A stretch of DNA of 64,000 nucleotides from Sinorhizobium fredii USDA 257. GTDB lineage: Bacteria > Pseudomonadota > Alphaproteobacteria > Rhizobiales > Rhizobiaceae. The stretch is from positions 1-64,000 of the forward strand of contig NT_187163.1 of NCBI RefSeq assembly GCF_000265205.3, read 5' to 3'. Each line of letters begins with the position of its first letter. Within the stretch, counting starts at the first letter, position 1. Below, in pieces: positions 38,744 through 47,565 of the stretch. A model generated the notes under the pieces. It was not told the origin of the DNA, searched no databases, and saw only the letters and a program-made list of their open reading frames with translations. The translations under genes and the position numbers were made by a program.

Positions 38744-39391
38744 CTATGACACCGTTAGCTGATCTTCGACCTCCCTGACCCCCGGCGCCGACCACGCCGC
38801 CCGCTCGGCCGCACTGCGCTCAACCCAGGCATTCACCTTGCCCTTCAGAATGACTTTGTCGTTGAGGACGTCGACGCGGATCGCTTGAGCCTCAAGTTCG
38901 GCATTGCGCTTCAATGCATCTTCGATGCGCTTCTTCACATCCGAGGCTGACGCAGGTGGCTTTACTTCGATGCTATTGTTTACGCCGACGACGCCTGCGA
39001 GGTTACGCACGGCATCCGCAGCCGCGGTCCTTTGGTAGTGCCAGCCGACCTTCCCCGTCAACGTGACCCATCCCTGCCGGACCTTTACCTGCACGGAGTC
39101 TTTCGGCACCGCGGTGTTCCAGCTGATGGTGTTGAGCGCCCGCTTCGCGATCTCGTCGTCGGCTGTCCTATTGGCGCCGAAGGGCCGGACCTCAATTTCC
39201 TGGGCGATGCCTCTGACCCCCTTGACCCTTCGGACGACATCTTCGGCGGTGGCCCTCTGGGCATAGGTCGGCACGTGTCCCGTGAGTGTGACGACCCCGT
39301 CTTCGACAGCGACGCCGATATTGGCGGCATCGATGCTCGGCTCGAATTCGAGTTCATCAATGATGTCTTGTCTCAAAATGATGTCGTCCAT
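38744..39391 (-). CDS. triple-BON-domain protein, copy 2
   Basis: A 215-residue paralogue of the gene at 37736 (starts MDDIILRQDIIDELEFEPSIDAANIGVAVEDGVVTLTGHV). Three BON domains are complete, the second with QGWVTLTGKVGWHYQR and the third with NDKVILKGKVNAWVERS. ATG at 39391 has a strong site (GAGGAGGTTACGAC) and lies 61 bp from the FixK box; the longer open frame to 39604 is not used. Confidence 0.9.
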   Translation of the reverse strand: MDDIILRQDIIDELEFEPSIDAANIGVAVEDGVVTLTGHVPTYAQRATAEDVVRRVKGVRGIAQEIEVRPFGANRTADDEIAKRALNTISWNTAVPKDSVQVKVRQGWVTLTGKVGWHYQRTAAADAVRNLAGVVGVNNSIEVKPPASASDVKKRIEDALKRNAELEAQAIRVDVLNDKVILKGKVNAWVERSAAERAAWSAPGVREVEDQLTVS

Positions 39392-39451
39392 GTCGTAACC
39401 TCCTCTTGGCGACTTGACGTCCCAATCGTAGCGGCGTCGAGATTTCACGCA

Positions 39452-39465
39452 TTGACGCGCATCAA
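39452..39465 (-). promoter_or_regulatory. FixK/FNR box TTGACGCGCATCAA
   Basis: Exact palindrome 61 bp upstream of BON copy 2; predicted transcription start near 39417. Confidence 0.8.
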
Positions 39466-39551
39466 TTGCTGGACCGGCAGGCGATAGACACTGTGACATC
39501 CCTGTCGCAAAACCTGAGAAATATCGATGCGAACGATCGCCCCACGCGCCA

Positions 39552-40925
39552 TTAGGGCCGAACGCGGCGACGGCGCCCCCCCGCCCATCCGAACCACAAC
39601 CCAAGGAGCCTGGCCTCCTGTCTCTTTAAATCACTCTGCAGCTCGAGTATCACGCGGGCAATCTCATGCGCATCTCGATCAGCATCGATCCGTTGCCATG
39701 TGATGCCGTCCGTGTCGGCGACAAGCTGTCGCGCGAGTACCTCCAAGTCGGCATCGGAGGGACTGACAGTCCTTGAGGCCACGCGCCGGCGCAGTAGTGA
39801 CGCTTTCGCGTCGAGCCAGACCGCCGTGCATGGCACGCCGGCTTCACGCGCGACGGCCTCTATGCGCGCCCGGTTGGCCTCTCTGTCGAACACCGCATCG
39901 GCGACGACTGAGCCGCCGGCGCGCAGAATCGCGAGGGTGCGGCGCGCCATCTCGCCATAAACTTTCTCTGAGACTTCCGGGCGATAGGCGGCTGGCCCAA
40001 GCCTTTCCTCGGCTTGAACGCCGTGCATTGCCTTGCGAATGCCGTCGCTTTCGACGATCCGCGCTCCAGGTGGCGACCCAGAACGTGGGGCCAACATCTC
40101 TGCCACCGTCGTTTTGCCTGAACCGCTGAGGCCGCCGATCACGATCAAACGCGCCGGCTTCATCACGATCAGAGAACGAGCGAGGTCGAAATAGGAGCGC
40201 GCCTCGGCGGCAAGTTTGTCCGTGGCCGCGGCGCTGCTTTCCTCGACCTGCGTGGCGATGACGTGGGCCCTCACCGCCGCGCGTATGGCCATAAAATAGG
40301 GCAACAGCACGAAGCCCTCATCGTCATCCGTTGCATCAAGATATCGGTTGGCCACCAGATTTGCGAACTCGGGGAAGCCACGGTGCCACAGGTCCATGAG
40401 AAGAAAGGCAAGGTCGTAAAGCGTATCGACGGTGGCGATCTGATCGTTGAACTCGATGCAGTCGAAGAGCCGGGGCTCGTGGTTGATCATGCAAATGTTG
40501 CGCAGATGCAGATCGCCATGGCACCTCCTGACCTTGCCGGCGACCTCGCGAGCATCGAGCAGCGATGCGTCAGCCGTGAGCCTCTTCTCGAACGCACGGT
40601 TGAAATCCTCAAGCTCGTGGGCTCCGAAGACCCGGCTGGTTGCAAAGCCGGCAGCGTTGATGCGAAGTACGCCGGCAATGTTCGCAGAACCGGAGCCCTG
40701 GTGAATGGTCGGAGCACCGCGATGAAAACGGGCGATCATGCGGGCTGCTCGGGTTATGAGCTCGGCGGTAAGACGACCGTCAACGGCCACCGCGCGCTTC
40801 ATCTTAAATGCACGGTCACCGATCAGGAAAACATAGGAGATGTGCGTCTCGATCCTCTCGACCGCAGTAGCACCGCGAAGGTCCTGCAGAAACGTGATGA
40901 CCTCCGATTGATCTTCGGCAAGCAT
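39552..40925 (-). CDS. two-domain kinase: aminoglycoside-phosphotransferase-like plus P-loop kinase, with internal deletion
   Basis: A 457-residue protein. The N-terminal kinase-like domain has RRCHGDLHLRNIC (catalytic loop) and LFDCIEFND (metal site); the C-terminal P-loop domain has VIGGLSGSGKTTVAEML and looks like AAA_33/zeta-type kinases. Families of this layout are about 520 residues. Here the sequence jumps from RAFKMKRA directly to the helix ITRAARMIARFH, so much of the N-lobe is missing in frame. The N-terminal kinase is probably inactive; the P-loop half looks intact. The box at 41048 is 123 bp upstream. Confidence 0.78.
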   Translation of the reverse strand: MLAEDQSEVITFLQDLRGATAVERIETHISYVFLIGDRAFKMKRAVAVDGRLTAELITRAARMIARFHRGAPTIHQGSGSANIAGVLRINAAGFATSRVFGAHELEDFNRAFEKRLTADASLLDAREVAGKVRRCHGDLHLRNICMINHEPRLFDCIEFNDQIATVDTLYDLAFLLMDLWHRGFPEFANLVANRYLDATDDDEGFVLLPYFMAIRAAVRAHVIATQVEESSAAATDKLAAEARSYFDLARSLIVMKPARLIVIGGLSGSGKTTVAEMLAPRSGSPPGARIVESDGIRKAMHGVQAEERLGPAAYRPEVSEKVYGEMARRTLAILRAGGSVVADAVFDREANRARIEAVAREAGVPCTAVWLDAKASLLRRRVASRTVSPSDADLEVLARQLVADTDGITWQRIDADRDAHEIARVILELQSDLKRQEARLLGLWFGWAGGRRRRVRP

Positions 40926-41047
40926 GTTCTCGCCTCATCGTTCTTGGCGTGGGGACATTGCCTCGCGAACTCGAATTGCTGCCACTTCGACTGTGCCAGT
41001 TCTTTACCGAATTTTGATCATCATGAATCCCATCAGATACCGCTTCA

Positions 41048-41061
41048 TTGATGCGAATCAA
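41048..41061 (+). promoter_or_regulatory. FixK/FNR box TTGATGCGAATCAA
   Basis: Exact palindrome (full FNR form) between the kinase gene and the DUF3775 fragment. The identical 14 bases with similar flanks precede the intact DUF3775 gene (48487-48500), so this promoter was duplicated with it. Confidence 0.82.
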
Positions 41062-41180
41062 CGAATGGGGGTGCGGTGACGGTAAGATGAGTGTTTGTCC
41101 GGCTGCTCTCGCGATTAGCCAATCGTGCCCATCGGACAGCGAAGTCCGGAGATTCAGAATGGAGAATTGGAGACTTGGAG

Positions 41181-41234
41181 ATGAGTGAGGCCTGGAACCT
41201 GTCGATTTCGCCGGAGATGGTGTGTTACCTCATC
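41181..41234 (+). pseudogene. 5' fragment of a DUF3775 gene
   Basis: The first 18 codons (MSEAWNLSISPEMVCYLI) match the intact DUF3775 gene at 48591 (one substitution), then similarity stops. The promoter and leader are also shared, so this is a truncated copy. The frame continues to 41513 with unrelated sequence. Confidence 0.85.
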
Positions 41235-41297
41235 GGCCGGTTCTTGCTTGGCCGGATAATGGTAGGGAAAAAATGCAACCGGTGCAGTCAACTTGCA

Positions 41298-41311
41298 TTG
41301 ATGTGCGTCAA
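41298..41311 (+). promoter_or_regulatory. orphan FixK/FNR box TTGATGTGCGTCAA
   Basis: Identical to the box at 23578-23591, with partly similar flanks (cgcattcgc about 20 bp on). No intact gene starts near it on either strand; probably a displaced copy. The segment 41244-41700 holds no recognisable gene. Confidence 0.6.
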
Positions 41312-41702
41312 CGCAGGTCGCGCATTCGCGTGTCAGACCTCGATCAACCGAACGGCCCCGAGAAATCGTCTCTTTTGCCAGGTCCCGGCGGCAGCCGACG
41401 TTGAAGAGTCCGCCTCGAGTTCGTCGGCTCTTCCGGTTTCGTATGCTTCCAGGCCCGTCCATTGGCCTTCGAGATCTGCAATTGATCGCACAGGGGCAAC
41501 AGTGGTCGCATGAAACCGTCCCGAACAGACACCTTGGGCAGCCCATCATGGCAAGATCTCCCCCTCCGTATAGGCCATGATCCCGCAGGTTGTTTCGATG
41601 TCAAAAAGTGTACCGGCGATATCCCGCGTACGTTCGCCGAACACACGAGCACTTGGCGCACGATCTCGCCCAGCACCTTTTGCCCACTCGGACGACGCAA
41701 CG

Positions 41703-41716
41703 TTGATGTTCATCAA
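41703..41716 (+). promoter_or_regulatory. FixK/FNR box TTGATGTTCATCAA
   Basis: Exact FNR-form palindrome 58 bp upstream of glk; predicted transcription start near 41751. Confidence 0.82.
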
Positions 41717-41774
41717 AGTGGAAAGCGCAAAGATGCTGCACAGTGCGGTAAGCAGGGAGAGCTAGGAGGACGTG

Positions 41775-42726
41775 GTGAGCAAATCTACACACGACGCGGT
41801 CGTCGCAGATATAGGTGAGACGCATATGCGCTTTGCTGTCGCCAATAGCGACAAGCTGTCGATTGACCATTATGTGCAGTTCGTCAACTATGCGTTTGCC
41901 TCCGTGGCCCAAGCTCTGACTGCGTACCTCAAGTCCATTCCCAGCTCTCCCCCGGCGCTTGCCATCGCAATTACCAACGGCGCACCGACCCTTAGCGCCG
42001 AGCTCGAGCGCACACTGATTGCCACACGCATCAAAAGCGATGTCACACCGCGCGTCACAATCGTCGACCCGCTCGATGCGCTTTCACTCGCGCTACCCGA
42101 TTTGGGTCCGCACGACATCGAACGCATCGGCGGAGAAAATGCCGATGTCGGCGCACCGAAGGCCGTCATCAGTGTCGGCAACGCGCTCGGGGTTGCGACT
42201 GCGAGCCAAGCCAATGGCGCCTGGGCGGCATTCCACGGTCATGCAGGAAACATATCCTTTGCGCCTCAGACGCAAGAGGAGCTCGATATTCTCAAGCGAA
42301 TCCGGGGCAATACGGATTATGTTTCGGTCGAACATCTGCTGTCGGCCCCGGGGCTCAGCCATCTCTATGAACTACTGCTCGAAATTTCCGGCCAGATTGC
42401 GCGTTCCATTCCGGCGACAGAAATCGTCGATGCCGCCGGTGAGGGCGACACCATTGCCGCGGACGCGCTGAACCACTTCACAACCTGGCTTGGCAGGTTT
42501 GCAAGCGACGTCGCGCTGATCTACGACGCCCGCGGCGGCATCTATCTCTGGGGGGCCCATCCTGCGGAGAATGGAAAGTGTGCTCAGGCACGATCACTTC
42601 CGCGCCGCCTTCGTCGCCAAAGGAAAACGCTTACCCTGGCTGGAGGGGATACCGGCTTTCCTCATTCGCAGCGAAGACGCCATATTACGGGGCGCAGCGA
42701 TGGCGCTCTCCCGGCAGAGAGGCTGA
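41775..42726 (+). pseudogene. glk: glucokinase-like protein, frameshifted near the C-terminus
   Basis: About 317 codons matching bacterial glucokinases of the Glk type (LALPDLGPHDIERIGG, APKAVISVGNALGV, FAPQTQEELDILKRI, SVEHLLSAPGLSHLYELL). The run of six G at 42550-42555 has one base too many; the true end (ILRRMESVLRHDHFRAAFVAKGKR … RGAAMALSRQRG) is in another frame and stops at 42724-42726. The sugar-phosphate signature is degenerate (DIGETHMRF instead of DIGGTNxRF), so even the intact protein may not be a normal glucokinase. GTG start after AGGAGGA. Confidence 0.78.
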
Positions 42727-43076
42727 GATGCGCGACGTATCGCTTTACAATTCGAGAGCTAGTCCGCGCAAGCACGCTTCAGCGCCGCTTTTTTCACACT
42801 ACAAGTGGCACTTCATGCGCAGCCGGCACGCTATGGCCGAAACTCAGTACTCGTCTGCCTGCCGGTGAGCGCACTGCTCTTGCTCAGGAGGTCGCTGAGG
42901 AGCGACGCAATCATCAGCGCGATGACGCGGGATTTGCTGGGCTTCGTCATTCTGGGGTCCACGGACACCTTCATCGTTACCGAGACCGATGACCGCCGCG
43001 CGCCACGAGAAGCATAGACCAGTGCGCTGGCCGTCGTAAAAACGAAGACGGGCAGTTTCTCAACCCGCCTTCGCTT
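42727..43076 (+). other. 350-bp gap with no recognisable gene
   Basis: Several open frames cross this stretch, none with a ribosome site or recognisable family. It may hold decayed coding sequence between glk and the baeRF-like gene. Confidence 0.45.
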
Positions 43077-43090
43077 TTGACGCGGATCAA
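43077..43090 (+). promoter_or_regulatory. FixK/FNR box TTGACGCGGATCAA
   Basis: Exact palindrome 117 bp upstream of baeRF-like copy 2; same 14 bases as the hsp20 box. Confidence 0.75.
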
Positions 43091-43206
43091 TAAGGCGCAT
43101 CATGGGGAGCACGAGATCGATGCTCGACGACGCGAGAACCCCGTTTTGATGGCGCGGTGAGCGCGACACGATCGAAAACATCGTAGATTCAAGAAAGGTG
43201 GACATC

Positions 43207-43650
43207 ATGGTGGCGACGAGAATTCCCCATGGCAGTTGGTTCCTGATTTGCGATGGGGCCAAGGCCCTCATCCTGCGCAACCAGGGCGATGCAGAACTGC
43301 TCAATCTTGTTCCGGTCGACGTCCTGTCCGAGCATCAACCGCCGACGCGGGATCTCGGAACGGATCGTCAGGGTCGCTATCAGGCGCAAGGCGGTGCGCG
43401 AAGCGCGATGCAGGAAACGGACTGGCACGATCAGGCCGAGAAAGCATTTCTTGCGCAGATCGCCGGGCAACTGGGCGATTCGATGCGCGACAATGGCGTT
43501 ACCAAACTTGTTCTCGTTGCGCCGCCGCGCGTGCTCGGCATCCTGCGCAAGCGCTTGGACCCATCGACACGTGCCGCGGTAAGCGCCGAAGTGGCAAGGG
43601 ATCTGGTAAAGTTCCCGATTCCGGAAATCGAGCACTATCTCTCGGCATGA
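43207..43650 (+). CDS. host-attachment/baeRF-like protein, copy 2
   Basis: A 147-residue paralogue of 34658-35104: SWFLICDGAKALILRNQGDAELLNLVPVDVLSEHQPPTRDLGTDRQGR … VLVAPPRVLGILRKRLDPSTRAAVSAEVARDLVKFPIPEIE. ATG at 43207 is preferred over GTG at 43198 because the AAGAAAGG site is then 8 bp away. Unlike copy 1 it has its own FixK box. Likely cytoplasmic and ribosome-associated, by family inference only. Confidence 0.83.
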   Translation: MVATRIPHGSWFLICDGAKALILRNQGDAELLNLVPVDVLSEHQPPTRDLGTDRQGRYQAQGGARSAMQETDWHDQAEKAFLAQIAGQLGDSMRDNGVTKLVLVAPPRVLGILRKRLDPSTRAAVSAEVARDLVKFPIPEIEHYLSA

Positions 43651-43715
43651 GATTTGCGCCAGGCGAGTGAGGGTCGTCGCGATCTCGGCGAGGCCTCACA
43701 AAGCCGGCACCGGCC

Positions 43716-44837
43716 TCAACGTTGCCTCGACCGGTATTGGCGCAGGCTGGCGAAACGAAAGTCTTCGACGGCCGCGCGGAGCATCAGCATCTCCCCGATC
43801 GTCTCGTAGTTCATCATGCCCACGAGGCGTCGGTCACGGTTGATGACTGCCGCGGCAGGCGCATTTCCGCTCTGCATAATGCGCAAGCTCTCATCGACCG
43901 GGGTCCCTTCGTCAATTGTCGGGATGTCCTTGCGCATGACGGTCCGCACGGGTGTTTCCGGACCGTTTTCCTTCATGGCACCGATGATTCCGTCACGTGT
44001 CAGCAGCCCCTCGAACTGCCCATCCCGGTCGACCACCGGAAATTCATTCTGGCTGGTCGCAAGCAGCATCTCGACCGCCTCGTCGACGCGCGCTGCTGTA
44101 TCAAGCACCGTAAATTCCGTCACCATCACGTCGCCCACAGTGACGCCGCCGGAAATCGCCTGTAACTCGCTGCTCTGCGCTTCCGCTTCCGCCGCGAGAT
44201 AGACGAAGATCGCAATGAGGATGAGCAGCGGATTGTAGAACAGCCCAGCAAGGCCCATCGCGAAGGCGGCTGCCTGCCCGATCGCGGCGGCAACTCTCGT
44301 GGCGCGCACCCTGGACCAGCGCCAGGCCAGAACAGCGCGCAAGACGCGGCCACCATCCATTGGAAAGGCCGGGATCATGTTGAACAGAACGATGAAGATA
44401 TTGACGCCGGCAAGCCTCGCAAAGAAGTCGACGCGGGGGTCCTGTGGCTTGGCAAGTTCATCGAGGCCGACGGCGCCTCCAATGACCATGATGAGCAAGG
44501 CGGCGATCACGACATTGACCAGGGGACCTGCGATCGCAATCACCAGTTCCTGGGATGGCTTGCTCGGATTGCGCTCCAGTCGCGCCACGCCGCCGATCGG
44601 CAAGAGAGTTATGTCAGGCGTCTTGATGCCGTATCGGCGCGCAGCGGCGATGTGCCCGAATTCGTGCAGGACCACGCATGCGAAGACGCTGACGATGAAT
44701 GCGACGCCTTCCCAGGCTGCGGGCGCCCCACCGATCTGGTAGTGCATCAGCCAGACCCAGATGAGCAGGAGCACGAACGTCATATGCACACGGATTTCGG
44801 TTCCCGCGACAGTCCCAAGCTTCACTGACCATTCCAT
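43716..44837 (-). CDS. site-2 protease-like M50 metalloprotease with two CBS domains
   Basis: A 373-residue membrane protease. The zinc site is HEFGH in a transmembrane helix (VVLHEFGHIAAARRYG), the third ligand Asp is in NMIPAFPMDGGRVLRA, and about five to six helices are visible. Two CBS domains follow at about 250-365 (VGDVMVTEFTVLDTAARVDEAVEMLL … VRTVMRKDIPTIDEGTPVDESLRIM). CBS domains bind adenosyl ligands, so cleavage may respond to energy state. It starts 1 bp after the Deg-like gene; both share the box at 45827. Confidence 0.92.
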   Translation of the reverse strand: MEWSVKLGTVAGTEIRVHMTFVLLLIWVWLMHYQIGGAPAAWEGVAFIVSVFACVVLHEFGHIAAARRYGIKTPDITLLPIGGVARLERNPSKPSQELVIAIAGPLVNVVIAALLIMVIGGAVGLDELAKPQDPRVDFFARLAGVNIFIVLFNMIPAFPMDGGRVLRAVLAWRWSRVRATRVAAAIGQAAAFAMGLAGLFYNPLLILIAIFVYLAAEAEAQSSELQAISGGVTVGDVMVTEFTVLDTAARVDEAVEMLLATSQNEFPVVDRDGQFEGLLTRDGIIGAMKENGPETPVRTVMRKDIPTIDEGTPVDESLRIMQSGNAPAAAVINRDRRLVGMMNYETIGEMLMLRAAVEDFRFASLRQYRSRQR

Positions 44838-44838
44838 G

Positions 44839-45774
44839 TCATCTCACTCGCTGATGACCGAAGCAGCGGAAGCCCGTTGACCCATGACGTGCGACGGGCA
44901 CGAAACGGGCAGGTCGCCCGACACGCAAGCGGTTCTTGCTTTTATTCGACTTCAAAATTCCTGCGCGCAGGATATCGACGGATACCCCCTCGGCAACTTC
45001 CAGCACGTCTCGGATTTGACAGGCAGATGTGGCGGCCCCGCCGTTGATCGCCGTCAGATAATCGCCCGTCCTCAGGCCGATTAAGTGGGCGAGACTGCCA
45101 GTCGCAACGTCGACCAAGACCGGCCCTGTCGGCGCGCAAGCCGCTGAGACCGTCGGTGATGGGAAGCCAATGGTAACTGACTCGAGGATGCCCTCGTCTA
45201 CGCTAAGTCGATCGTCTTCGCCTGGATCGGAAGACGTCAAATTGAGCATCTGCGACTTTTCTCCACGGCGGATATCGAGCGTGATGCGGGCGCCGGCCGG
45301 AAGCAAGCTGATTGCGTTCCTGAAGGCGGCCTCCGTCCGGAGCGTACGGCCATCGAGCGCCACGATGAAGTCGCCAAGCCGCAGGGCTTGCCGTTCCGCG
45401 GCCGAGTCGCAAGCGAGCTCGTTCACGACAAGCCTTAGCGCCTCAGCGGTCCCTCCGCCCTCGGCGTCCATCGCGGTCGTCACGGAAAGGTCGAGCCGAC
45501 CACGCTTGTATTCTCCGTAAGCGATCAGCTCGCGCACGATTTGCACTGCTATGTCCAAGGGGATCGCGAAGGCTATGCCGGTGCTTGCTTCGCTGGGCGC
45601 GGGAATTCCGCGCGTGATGCCTATGATCTCACCGGAGGAGTTGACGAGCGCGCCGCCCGAGCTCCCGGGATTAACGGGCGCACTCAGGCCCGGTTCACTT
45701 CCGACCGCTTCAGCGGGAGGGCCAATGGCACCGAATATAACGGCAATCACCAGCAGCCTTGAGATCTCTTGCAT
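44839..45774 (-). CDS. Deg/HtrA-like periplasmic protein lacking the catalytic His and Asp
   Basis: A 311-residue protein with a signal peptide (ISRLLVIAVIFGAIGPPAEA), then directly the serine-loop half of the protease (APVNPGSSGGALVNSSGEIIGI, catalytic Ser present) and two PDZ domains (ALRLGDFIVALDGRTL; LIGLRTGDYLTAINGG). HtrA proteases need His and Asp from the N-terminal barrel, which is missing by an in-frame deletion of roughly 150-200 residues. It is therefore a PDZ binding protein or a dead copy rather than a protease. Upstream box at 45827. Confidence 0.85.
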   Translation of the reverse strand: MQEISRLLVIAVIFGAIGPPAEAVGSEPGLSAPVNPGSSGGALVNSSGEIIGITRGIPAPSEASTGIAFAIPLDIAVQIVRELIAYGEYKRGRLDLSVTTAMDAEGGGTAEALRLVVNELACDSAAERQALRLGDFIVALDGRTLRTEAAFRNAISLLPAGARITLDIRRGEKSQMLNLTSSDPGEDDRLSVDEGILESVTIGFPSPTVSAACAPTGPVLVDVATGSLAHLIGLRTGDYLTAINGGAATSACQIRDVLEVAEGVSVDILRAGILKSNKSKNRLRVGRPARFVPVARHGSTGFRCFGHQRVR

Positions 45775-45826
45775 GTTCGCGCTCCAACCAGCGCCAGGAT
45801 TTCAGCCGCCTTTGCATTCCAATGCA

Positions 45827-45840
45827 TTGACCCGCATCAA
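45827..45840 (-). promoter_or_regulatory. FixK/FNR box TTGACCCGCATCAA
   Basis: Exact palindrome 53 bp upstream of the Deg-M50 operon; predicted transcription start near 45792. Confidence 0.8.
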
Positions 45841-45895
45841 TTCGGGCTTCTGCGGCAGCCCGGCGGCGCTGGCAACACGGCGGATCGGCCCGATT

Positions 45896-45909
45896 TTGAC
45901 GGGCATCAA
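45896..45909 (+). promoter_or_regulatory. FixK/FNR box TTGACGGGCATCAA
   Basis: Exact palindrome 157 bp upstream of the gene at 46066, and the divergent partner of 45827-45840. Confidence 0.7.
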
Positions 45910-46065
45910 AGACACCTTGCGACGCTTAGCGGAATGTACGCTTCAAATGCCAATCTGCGTTCAGGGATTGGACCTTCTTGGAGGGATCGCCGCAGCGGCG
46001 CGGTAACCCAGCGAGCTCGAGATGCGCACCGCGAATGCCTGAGCACATGATCCGCCGGAGCGAGC

Positions 46066-46509
46066 ATGGCCATGGCCTATTCCGTCAACCTCATCAAGCC
46101 CCCTCAGGTCGACCAAACCTATCGATTGATAGAAGCCGTCGGCTACGGGGTCGACGTGGCCGGATGGCGTGAACTCTGTGCGACGACTTTTGCGAGAAAA
46201 TATATAACGCCCTACTCCGAGGAGATCATAACGGTCGAAAACTCACGCGGTTACATCGCAGGTGTCTGCCTGATGCGCACCACACACCACGTATTGTACG
46301 GACGGCTTCTCGACGTGCCGGTCTTCATCATCATAAGTGCCGGAGACACGCCGGGCGTCTGTGATGCCCTTCTCGAATATTTGACGACGGCGGCTTGCGA
46401 CAAACAGTGCGGCTTCATTCGCGTCGCAAGTCCTGACCCTGCCAATTGGCCCGGCCCGCCCGGCGGACCGCGGCGGCAGGACCGCGGAATCCTCATACCG
46501 GTGCAATGA
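46066..46509 (+). CDS. hypothetical protein, possibly GNAT-like
   Basis: A 147-residue protein (VNLIKPPQVDQTYRLIEAVGYGVDVAGWRELC; ENSRGYIAGVCLMRTTH; LDVPVFIIISAGDTPGVCDALLEYL). The order helix, helix, beta hairpin 'RGYIAGVCL', then beta, helix recalls acetyltransferase folds, but the acetyl-CoA loop is not evident. No firm family. The C-terminal GPPGGPRRQDRG tail is disordered-looking. It follows a FixK box and is probably expressed under low oxygen. Confidence 0.6.
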   Translation: MAMAYSVNLIKPPQVDQTYRLIEAVGYGVDVAGWRELCATTFARKYITPYSEEIITVENSRGYIAGVCLMRTTHHVLYGRLLDVPVFIIISAGDTPGVCDALLEYLTTAACDKQCGFIRVASPDPANWPGPPGGPRRQDRGILIPVQ

Positions 46510-46553
46510 ACCATTGATCCTAATCTAAGGTCAATGCGGGGCGTCGAAAATGC

Positions 46554-47288
46554 CTAGACGTCCTGCCGAATCGCCCTTGCGCTGAAGACATATCCGACGC
46601 CTCTCACGGTTTTTATGAGCGCCGGGTTGCCAGGGTCTCGCTCGATCTTGCGGCGCGGCCGGGCGATCTGGGCATCGATGGTTCGATCGAAGGCTTCGAG
46701 GTTCCGGCCTCGGGTGAGATCCATCAATAGCTCGCGCTGCAACACACGGCCAGCATGGTTCACAAGCACACAGAGCATATCGAACTCGCCCGTCGTCAGA
46801 GAGATCTCCTTCCCGTCGTCAGCCAGCAATTGTCGGCGACCGACGTCAAGACGCCACCCCTCGAAGCTGTAGATTTCCGTTTGCGGCTCGCTGCTGCGGT
46901 TCAGCGATGCTCCTGGCTGCCGGCGCCGAAGGGCGCATTTCAGGCGCGCCAATACCTCGCGAAGATGGAAAGGCTTCGTGATGTAGTCGTCGGCGCCGAG
47001 CTCCAGCCCGACGATCCGATCGACGACGTCGTTGCGCCCGGTCAGCATGATAATCGGTATGTCAGAGGAGGCCCTTATGTCGCGCGCAAGTGCCAAGCCG
47101 TCCTCTCCGGGTAGGACTAGATCGAGCAGAATGATGTCGATTGGCAACTTCTACAGGCAACTGCGCATCTGCTGGCCATCGCCTGCCACGTTGACACAGT
47201 ATCCCTCTTCTTCGAAATACCGAGCGAGCATCTCTTGGATTCTCGGGTCATCGTCGACGACGAGGATATGTTCGGGCGGCTTGGCCAT
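46554..47288 (-). pseudogene. OmpR-family response regulator with an internal amber codon
   Basis: A full receiver plus winged-helix response regulator of 244 codons. The receiver begins MAKPPEHILVVDDDPRIQEML, with phospho-acceptor Asp in IILLDLVLPGEDG and the Lys in YITKPFHLREVL. The DNA-binding domain has LTTGEFDMLCVLVNHAGRVLQRELLM and IKTVRGVGYVF. Codon 46 is TAG (47151-47153) where CAG would be expected, so the intact protein needs suppression. A restart at TTG 47147 would lack the acidic pocket. No partner kinase gene is adjacent. Confidence 0.88.
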
Positions 47289-47565
47289 GCAGTCCCTCGA
47301 GACGCTTCAGCCAACGCAGTTACAGTCGGTTCCAAAATCGAACGAATTGTAACACATCCGTCGCCGCACAGCGTTCAAATTCTTCGGTCTGGATCAAAGG
47401 CAGGGAGACGCCATGAGCCTTCCAGCCAGTGCCGTGCAACAGGCGCGCCGCATGCTCGCCTTCAGCCGGCGGCACACACTGCCTTGATGTCCCCAATGAC
47501 CGACGATCGAATGATCGGCGATACTACGGCTGCGGTCTTTCAGATGCCTTGCGTCACGGGAGGAG
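47289..47565 (+). other. leader of BON copy 3 with a degenerate FixK site
   Basis: At 47484 the site reads ttgatgtccccaatgacc; compared with the BON copy 1 promoter (ttgatattcctcaatgac) the spacer has lost a base, so the palindrome is broken. A 24-codon frame with a weak ribosome site lies at 47413-47487; I do not call it a gene. Confidence 0.5.

Noticed and set aside
47413..47487. 24-codon frame before BON copy 3
   Set aside because: The ribosome site is weak and no match exists in the leaders of the other BON copies.
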